Shown: piece after piece, positions 56,836-64,000 of the stretch | Layout: each line of letters begins with the position of its first letter | Numbering within the stretch: the first letter of the stretch is position 1 | Origin: Thysanoteuthis rhombus | Taxonomy: Eukaryota > Mollusca > Cephalopoda > Oegopsida > Thysanoteuthidae | NCBI GenBank assembly: GCA_963457665.1 | Contig: OY735202.1 | Coordinates: 50,153,781 to 50,217,780, forward strand | Length of the DNA: 64,000 bases | Direction of reading: 5' to 3' | Notes under the pieces: generated by a model | The model's input: only the letters and a program-made list of their open reading frames with translations | What the model was told of the DNA's origin: nothing | Databases searched by the model: none | Position numbers and translations under genes: made by a program

Positions 56836-57110
56836 ATCATAACATAAACAGTTTTGACCTTAAGAATATTACATGAAGAATTGGACAAATGACAGCTCAA
56901 TAGTGTCTAAAACTATCAAAAAATGTATCATAACATAAACAGTTTTTAGCTTGAGAATTTGACATGAAGAATTGGACAAATGACAGCTCAATTGTGTCCA
57001 AAATTATTGAAAAGATGTATCATAACTCAAACAATGTTGTCCTAATGAACATTAATAATTGGACGAATTTCAGCTCAGAAGTGTCTCAAACTATTTTAGG
57101 TATCTTAGGT
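56836..57110. repeat. Three-unit tandem repeat, 91-92 bp
   Basis: Units begin ATCATAACATAAACAGTTTT at 56,836, ATCATAACATAAACAG at 56,927 and ATCATAACTCAAACAATG at 57,019. Each contains GAATTGGACAAATGACAGCTC or a variant. It follows the CR1/L2-like tail directly and may be that element's 3' UTR. Confidence 0.88.
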
Positions 57111-57662
57111 AGTTAAAACAAATAAGTGAAAAGTTATTTTTGTTATAATAATATTGTTTGATCAGTTCTCCCATTCCTGGCGGCACTCATCTTAGTTTGC
57201 TACAACTTGTTTGTACTTTTTATATAAACAATAATCTATTTATATGAAAAAAACTTGCTCATAAGTATTTGAACAGGCACAAAATCTGTTTTTATCACCT
57301 GATATTGCATGGCCATTAAGAAACATTATTTGGGGTCAAGGAATGGGGGGATTCCAAATTAACTTTCTAGTTTGGCAAGTTTTCCATATAGCAATGTGAT
57401 TTCCTTTTTTCAATCTCCTTGATTGATTGGGAACAAAATCTTGAAAGGATAAAACTTATTTTATTGAACAATTTATTTCTATTAAAAGAAAACATACTCT
57501 AGGAATTTAGCATTCAGAAGCACAAAACATGACTAAACGCGAGCTTTGTTGTATTCAGTGCGAAAAAATTTGGTTTTTCTAGCGAAATGTCCCTGCTTCT
57601 AACTCTTAAAACCAAGCAGTTAGAAGCAAAATGTCTGCTCAAATACTCATGATATGTACTGC

Positions 57663-57663
<1 letters not shown>

Positions 57664-57734
<71 letters not shown>

Positions 57735-57745
57735 ATATATACATG
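57664..57745. repeat. (TA)n microsatellite
   Basis: A TA run of about 62 bp followed by TATG/TATA interruptions. Confidence 0.97.
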
Positions 57746-57949
57746 TGTGGGGGGGGTGTATGTGTTTTTTTGTTTTTTATTACATTCACACCGTCAAAAT
57801 TTATCTTGAGACTCAGCTTTTACTAAACAGTCATCAAGCACACCTACTGATGATTTTTACAAAATTATTACTACCATGAAACTATATAACTGTTTACCCC
57901 TAGGGACAAACACTTCCTGGATCTAATGGTTACTTACTCTAGTTATATA

Positions 57950-58011
57950 TTTATTTTTATATCTATCTATATCTATATCTATATCTATATCTATATCTAT
58001 ATCTATATATA

Positions 58012-58057
<46 letters not shown>

Positions 58058-58080
58058 TATATATATACATATGTATATAT
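57950..58080. repeat. (ATCTAT)n and (TA)n microsatellite
   Basis: TATCTA hexamers grade into a TA run. Confidence 0.96.
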
Positions 58081-58796
58081 AACACACAATTAAGACACAT
58101 CGTATCCCTCCAGAAATGATATGGGACCATGCCACTTACTTGTATATATGAAGTTTGAGTGAATTAGGAACATTTTATGTAGTACGAGCAAAAGTAATGC
58201 CTGCACAAAGTAGAAAAACTTGAAATGCTTGAAGCAGAATGTAGCTTGAATTTCAAACTGTTTCCAGATTTTCAACTACCTGGATACACTCACACATAAT
58301 AGTTTAGTTGCTCTCCCAGTGGGATTTAGGCCAATTCCTCAGCACTGACATTTATTCGTTATCTATCTAAAACACTTTATATGATATAGTATACAATATT
58401 TTAGCTGTTTTTTGTACATGGAATAATAACTGAAAAAAAATTTTAGAGTTATCACTCGGAGACAAGAGTGACTCACTATTACAGTCAATAATTGAACAAC
58501 TGTAATGTTAATAAATATGATTGGTAAAATCGTAATCTCAACCACACCACACATAGTTGAATCTAGTGCACCAATTTCTGATATGTTACAGAATTTTTTA
58601 GGTTTATGTAAACTTTTTGGAGAACTACGTCAAAAGAGCCTTCTGAAATACCATATCTCATCTTTTGTTGAAAATAATCAACGTGGAGACTTTAGAAAAT
58701 TAACAATGGAGGATCATACGAATTCCATTTGTCATGAATATTACTACTTTAATCTTTTTGCTATTTATTCAGTGATATTAAGAAACCATCAGCAGC

Positions 58797-59185
58797 AGCC
58801 TTTTAACATTTATTGTTGGACATAGACCTTCCCAGAGATTTGGCAGACCATATTTTCACATATGATCTCTGGGGTTCCACAAAGTGTGATGTGATGTACA
58901 GTGGTTGTCTGACATTCTTGCTAATGGATTCCATGATATCTCTGATACCTGACTTGTGAACTTGTGAACTTATGATCCTTTTTTGGGTACATTGTATGAT
59001 TTTCAGTTTGAGAGCCAATACTTTGGTTAGGTTCCATATTTCAGCTCCATAGGCAACTCTTTGGAGGATGCATTGCTTGTAGAACCTTCTTTCTAATATT
59101 AATCGGATTTTCTTGTTCTTGAAGGTTGACTTTGCTCTGCTGAAATCTTTGCCAACCTAGGGTGATTCTTCATTTGATTTAAACC
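58797..59185 (-). pseudogene. RTE-like LINE, 3' fragment, more diverged
   Basis: AACATTTATTGTTGGACATA, CCAGAGATTTGGCAGACCA, TAGGTTCCATATTTCAGCTC, TTGGAGGATGCATTGCTTG and AGGGTGATTCTTCATTTGAT parallel 52.80-53.30 kb with more changes and an internal gap. Confidence 0.8.
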
Positions 59186-59384
59186 CACAAAAAATGCACC
59201 TGAAGTTGCATTTTTTACCTTTAAATTTCTTTGTAAAATGGATACTCCTGTTGTCTGCAGCCTCCATGAGAAAATGAATAGATAAAAACTTCATACTTCA
59301 AATCTTGATTCCTCTTGTTAAATCAAACAAAACGTAGGGAATGTTAAGCAGAAAAGGTACTGTTTCAAGAAAGAGTCATCATCA

Positions 59385-59560
59385 CCATTAGCATTTTAAC
59401 ATCTGTCATTGGACATAGATTGTCCCCATGATCCACTAGACCAGCCACAATTTTGCATATGATCTCTGGGTATTGGCAGTGTGTTGTCCAGCTGTTGTCT
59501 GACATTTTGACAACATGACCTGAACATTATCATTTGAGTTTTCTCTATTCTTAGTCTTAT
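59385..59560 (-). pseudogene. RTE-like LINE, extreme 3' fragment
   Basis: CATCATCACCATTAGCATTT, TCATTGGACATAGATTGTCC, GACCAGCC.CAATTTTGCAT and TCTGACATTTTGACAACATG match the 3' end of the other copies including a short (ATC)n tail. Confidence 0.75.
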
Positions 59561-59639
59561 TCAAGTCAATTATAGTAAAGTACCCAATAAAGATTGAACT
59601 CACTTGTCTTAATACAAGTTTTCAACACTAGATTTATGA

Positions 59640-59870
59640 TCCATTGTGCTCTAACAGGCATCTTTACTTTAGCACATAGTACTGAGTTAACTGGCTATGT
59701 ACTTGAGAAAGGCATATATTCACATCCTGGCCTCCAACTATGGCTAAAGAAGCAGAGCAGATGGATCCATCAGCTCTGGATAGCAGTCCATCTAATAATG
59801 ACTAAAATAAAACCTACAGCTTGGCAGTTACCTTGGCCATCTCGGCCAACTGAGCTATAAGGAAAAACAC
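59640..59870 (-). repeat. Dispersed family E copy with tRNA-like end
   Basis: In reverse the block opens CTTATAGCTCAGTTGGCCGA, a box-A-like D-arm. In + orientation it carries AAGGCATATATTCACATCC, CTATGGCTAAAGAAGCAGAG and GGATCCATCAGCTC, also seen at 42.98-43.05 kb. It is probably another tRNA-derived SINE. Confidence 0.5.
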
Positions 59871-60201
59871 CAAACCTAAAGAGAGGACCCGATGTGCACA
59901 AGCTGATCTTCAATTCAAACAACCAGAACCAGCGGGAGGAGAGAAATCTTTCCTGTAATAACTTGCAAGTGAGGAATAAACCAAAAAAACTTTCAAATCT
60001 ACAATGTCCACATTGTACGGAAATTTAGGTGTAAAGCAGTCTCTGAGTACTTGCACGGTTCACTCAGGAGAAAGCCAGTAAGCTATCGGTTAGATGAGCT
60101 AGTCAGTAAATATCTTAAATGCATTAGATGAAGCATAATTTGAATAAAAATGAAGAGAACATCCCTTCTCATGGCTATTCTTTCAAACTCCATAAAAATG
60201 G

Positions 60202-60631
60202 CTCTGGTTAGTCACTCAATAGAAACTTTTGGCGGCATGCCATGTTAGAGGAGATCAGTTTTAAAAAATTGGAAAAGTGTATAATCAATTAAAAAGTCAC
60301 TTCTCTTGCTCTTGTTGAATCTGAATTTTCAAAAAGAAAGTATGAACACAGCCAGATGCAAGATAAGTGACCAATTTAGCATGAAGTTACATTGCAACTC
60401 GGACCCCCTACTAAAACCCTATTTAGGGGAATTTTCAAAAAATGAAAAATACTCTTCTAGTTATATTAAGGAAAGAATGTTAAAATTTTCTACACTTTCA
60501 TTCCATTGGTATGGCCTGTATTTGTCATAAATACATACATACATACCTACATAAATAGCCGGGCAGACCAACTTTAAAACTGAAGAAACCTAAGCTGACA
60601 GTTTAGGTGACAGTTTTGGTTAATGGTTTAA
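60202..60631 (+). repeat. Family A copy, near full length
   Basis: It runs from CTCTGGTTAGTCACTCAATA through GGCGGCATGCCATG, TTTAGCATGAAGTTACATTG and ACTGAAGAAACCTAAGCTG to GTGACAGTTTTGGTTAATGG. Confidence 0.88.
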
Positions 60632-62264
60632 TTATCACAATTTAATTATCACACTACATGGGTGAGATTATTATTCCTTAAGATTACTAGAATCTTTTTA
60701 TTAAATCCTTAATCTTCACCCAAAGAACTTTCTCCAGACTTATGACTTCTGTCTTGTCACGTGTTGATTCTGACAGTACAGCAGAATTTAAGCATTGGAA
60801 GTATAAAAAGATATGAATATGAGACATATGCTTTCTCCTCCTTTTTTCTCTTATCTTTCCTGATCACATTCAAAGTTTTTATTCTTCTCCCTTTGTCATG
60901 GTTTTCCTATTATTCAAGCCACTCGTAAATTGAGTAGAACGAAGCTTTACAATATGTCTTAGATAATATTCATTACATGATGGCTAGCTATCACATAGCA
61001 AAATGGGAGTGGTCTAAACAACTATTATGATGCAGTGAAATAATAAAGATGTCAGAGGCAGAGGGGATGTATTCATCATACCAGAATGTGACCAGAATGA
61101 CAAATAAAAATGATGAAAAAGAAAAACAGAGAAAATGTAGACAGGTGCAGCCATACAGTCTTTGCTGCTTTTCTGTGGTGTCTCTGCTGCCAAATTGTTT
61201 TTGCATTAACAGTGACATTATCTCGTCTTGAAAAAGTGACACTTTAAGACAGCCTTGCTTAAAGCTTTTAAGGTTCATCAAATGTATATTTAAAGCCAAG
61301 GCATGTTTCAAGAGAATCTCTAGGGACAATGTAATTACTTTAAGCCTTATTATTATTATTAATATTTGACTTCTATTTTCCTTCATCAAAATTTTTTAGT
61401 TGCTTTTCATCAAATTACCCCAAACATATGAAGATGAAGGAAAGTCATCGACAAAAATAATGAAAATAATTTACAAAACTTAACCTAACAAAAATGAATC
61501 AGAGAACATAATGATTGCTTAAGATTCCAAAATTATATTCCATTAACGTAGCGAGATTATCCTCAAAGTATATCAACAGCACTATTTCAAATCCACGTTT
61601 TTTTAAATGAACAATTATTTCTATTTCATTATTCATACAGACAGAATGATAATGATAATGAAAATACATACAGTGCACTACAAAAATCTAAACTCAAGTT
61701 GTAAAGGTTGAATAAATTCATTATTATCTAGTCTAATCCATAAGCGTTTTAGATTTTTAGACTCGGTCATTTAAAAAGCGCTGTCCAGTTGTAAAAAGTT
61801 GAGCCCACGGGTTGAGCAGTTTTAGTGTTGTTGATAAAAACGGTGTCAAATTGACTCAGTATGGGGAGGAGACCTAAGCTGTCCAACCTGGTTAGATTTT
61901 TTGAACTTCAGAATTAGGGACTATCACATGCAATAGCTGGACAAATTCATCCAAGTCAGACTGTCACCAAAGATTATTTGCGTGATCCAGATAAATATGG
62001 AACTAAGAACAATTAACAATGAAAAGGATGATTAACAATAATAACGATTTGTTAGGAAATTTTCATCTGAGTTTTAAGTTTTATGATGCACTGTATTGAA
62101 GCTAGTTTCCTTTCTCAAAATATTCATTTATAGTTATCTGCATATATTGCAGAAAAATATCTTTGAGTTATAAAAGAATAACCAGTCATTTTTTAGAAGA
62201 AAAAGTGAGAAAAGTAAAACAAAAAATTCAAATCTGTTCAGATGATCAATTATCAATATATTAC

Positions 62265-62900
62265 TAGGTTGATGAAAAAGTTTCCAGCATTTTTAATACA
62301 ATTTTCTTATTCATATATATTCATAGCATCATTAATCAGTCATCGAAACATTTTCCCGAGTTTCACGCCACTTTTCAGCTAAATTATGTATTCCATCATA
62401 AAAGAATCATTCCAGTTTTGATTTAATAAATTATTTGAGGATTTTTTTCAATATCTTGAACTTGTTAAAACTGCTGACCAGACAATGTGTTTTGTATAGA
62501 GTGAAACGAGTGATAGTCTGTGGGAAGTAGGCCCAGAAGATATACCATTTATTGAAAAACTTCCTATGCCAGTCCAATGATTATTTTCTGAAGGACAGGT
62601 GTTGCCATGAAGCAAAATCGCTAGTCCATTTCTCTACCAATAAAAAGACCTTCTGCAACGTCTCATTCGAATGAGCCAATTTCTCACTGCAGCCTTGTTT
62701 ATTTGGATCCCAGCAATCTGTATTGAAGAATTTTCATTGAATCCTATCAAACACAAAGAACTTTCTCCCAGTATATTCTGTTTAGGTTGAGATGCAGGAG
62801 ACTGTCTAAGATGATTTTCAATGATTTTTTTTTTCCATCATTCGTGACTATCTTCTCAAAATATTACTTTTTCCTATGTCCAGCAAGAGGACAAGAATTC
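62265..62900 (-). pseudogene. Mariner relic with one terminal repeat
   Basis: The - strand, read across frames, shows TNDGKKKII-NHLRQSP, SQPKQNILGESSLCLIG, ILLHGNTCP (family: LLHDNARPH), LLPTDYHSFHSIQNTLSGQQF (family: APSDYHLFRSMxxxLxxxxF) and SK--FFYDGIHNLAEKWRE (family: FYxxGIxxLPxRWxK). The catalytic NARPH Asp is Gly; the third acidic position survives in TDYH. At 62,267 AGGTTGATGAAAAAGTTTCC looks like the mariner terminal repeat. The N-terminal third is missing. Confidence 0.8.
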
Positions 62901-63304
62901 AAATGCTGAATAATGTTAATTTCTAGAAGTTCATGTGGAACCCATTCTCATAGCTGCAGAAATGTTCTTAGGGCTTGTAAATGACATACTATAGTTGACT
63001 GATTGTACAAACAATAAAGAGATGAGTGAACTTCAAAGAAATTTTCAAGAAATCCCGAACATTGTATAAAAAATGGTACTTGGAACTTTTGCATCAACCT
63101 GATATCATAAGTGGGGTTAGTAAGCTAATTTCACAGATAATTACTGCCAGAGTGACTTTGATCTTCACTCCATGCCTCAATACATACCTCTGTGTCTCTG
63201 TGTGTCAGTGTGAGTAACAATGTGTAGATTTTTTTTACCTCACTAAAGTTGAATTCACTTGTTTATATCGTAAATGGTTCAGAAAGACAAATTGAATCAA
63301 GGAA

Positions 63305-63330
63305 ATACATATATATATATATATATAATA
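63305..63330. repeat. (TA)n microsatellite
   Basis: A short TA run. Confidence 0.95.
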
Positions 63331-63945
63331 ATTATAACTCATGTATAAGACATTCATTTTATTCTCTTGATGAAAGTAACTTAAGAAAACTCACTTTCAG
63401 GTAATCAGATAATGCTCAGAAAATTATCTGAGAATGTAAATAGACATTGCAGTATTAACAAAATCAATTGCAATACAATGTTAATCAACCAGTACATATT
63501 TTGAGGTGGATTAATAAACCAAGGATATAAATTGCATTTATGATAACTGTAGAAACACAATTATAAGAAGTTTATGAAAATGCTATTCTTGATATAAAAT
63601 GTGGTTCTTGATAATTCAAAAACTATGTGGGTCATGCAGCAATATCAATGTTCTTTTTCTGTGTTGATGTTGACTTCAAATCTTGAAAAATAGTTCAGAA
63701 TTTGTGCTCCTTTGATATTTCAAGCAGAGGATCGAATTATGCAGTCCTGTAGAATGATTATCAAGAGTAGAAAGATCATAGAACAATGGTTCTATTTGTT
63801 TTCTAGAGTCATGAGTTCAATCTATGAACGGGGCAGTTTGCTGTAAGATTAGGTTATATGGATACATATAGGTGCACAGTGGGAAAAGATAACTGCAACT
63901 CCTCAAAAGAGGGATCTTTGCATATATCAATAAAAGTGAACTTCT

Positions 63946-64000
63946 AAGCTCAATCAATAGGAAGAGTATTAGCTTTGGCAAGAAACTGGGATATATCCAT
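63946..64000 (+). repeat. Possible tRNA-like SINE head at window edge
   Basis: AAGCTCAATCAATAGGAAGAGT resembles a D-arm/box A, followed by TTAGCTTTGGCAAGAAACTG. The window ends before any box B, so this is only a suggestion. Confidence 0.25.

Larger units (their letters stand above)
52637..64000 (+). other. Downstream intron (at least 11.4 kb)
   Basis: No receptor exon was recognised after exon 7. The span contains an RTE-like LINE (52.74-54.9 kb) and two more fragments of the same kind, several family A copies with a local duplication, a CR1/L2-like LINE tail, a three-unit tandem repeat, TA arrays and a mariner relic. The stretches 60.65-62.2 kb and 62.9-63.9 kb show no identifiable feature apart from weak ORFs. 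Confidence 0.6.

Noticed and set aside
56836..57110. CRISPR-like array
   Set aside because: Units are contiguous, diverged tandem repeats without spacers, in a eukaryotic genome.
58505..58825. 106-codon + strand ORF
   Set aside because: Its sequence resembles no family I know, and it runs into a LINE fragment. Chance ORF length is plausible in a 64-kb AT-rich window.
60991..61389. 132-codon - strand ORF
   Set aside because: No domain was seen. The overlap with a + strand ORF and plain composition suggest chance.
52637..64000. Next receptor exon with the ADLAVAPLTIT/RE block or pore helix
   Set aside because: I looked for it in all + frames and found no matching stretch with splice sites. 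It probably lies beyond the window.

Overview
This is a metazoan genomic window with an AT-rich, repeat-dense, intron-dominated layout. It carries one recognisable host gene on the + strand: an ionotropic glutamate receptor (iGluR). Seven exons are visible between 1,733 and 52,636. They total 968 coding bases, or 322 complete codons, and introns of 3.6 to 19 kb separate them. The exons run from the middle of the amino-terminal domain (ATD) to the first half of the ligand-binding domain (S1). The signal peptide and first ATD lobe should lie 5' of the window. The rest of S1, the pore and S2 should lie 3' of it. Huge introns, abundant (TA)n microsatellites, tRNA-like SINEs, RTE-like LINEs, mariner remnants and a Penelope-like element would fit a mollusc, probably a cephalopod. 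That taxon is an inference.

Layout: 1-1,732 is an upstream intron that ends in two copies of an interspersed repeat, called family A here. Exon 1 is at 1,733 and exon 2 at 6,018. The 19-kb intron 2 holds a mariner relic (12.9-13.4 kb), a Penelope-like RT/GIY-YIG relic (13.7-14.7 kb), a tandem array rich in AGGTCA motifs (16-16.8 kb) and an RTE-like LINE fragment (17.3-18.3 kb). A short exon 3 at 25,086 was found because it fills the gap in the receptor and keeps phase. Intron 3 holds long TA arrays, a nested family A copy, an orphan exon-like ORF at 33.5 kb and a fold-back at 34.1-34.5 kb. Exons 4, 5 and 6 are at 37,188, 40,940 and 45,146. Exon 7 is at 52,457 and is followed at once by the most complete LINE copy (52.7-54.9 kb, antisense). 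No further receptor exon was recognised in the last 11.4 kb, which hold more repeats, a CR1/L2-like LINE tail and another mariner relic.

The most interesting signal is family A, an unclassified element of about 430 bp. At least 22 copies or pieces occur in both orientations and make up about 12% of the window. One terminus reads CTGGTTAGTCACTC. In sense it resembles a 5' splice site, and in antisense it supplies TGACTAAC, a strong branch-point-like motif. In this gene the donor of exon 3 appears to be a one-base variant of that terminus, and the probable branch point of exon 1 lies inside an antisense copy. This suggests that a repeat family supplies working splice signals to a neural receptor gene. 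All calls come from reading the sequence by eye. Repeat boundaries are approximate, and no database search or alignment program was run.
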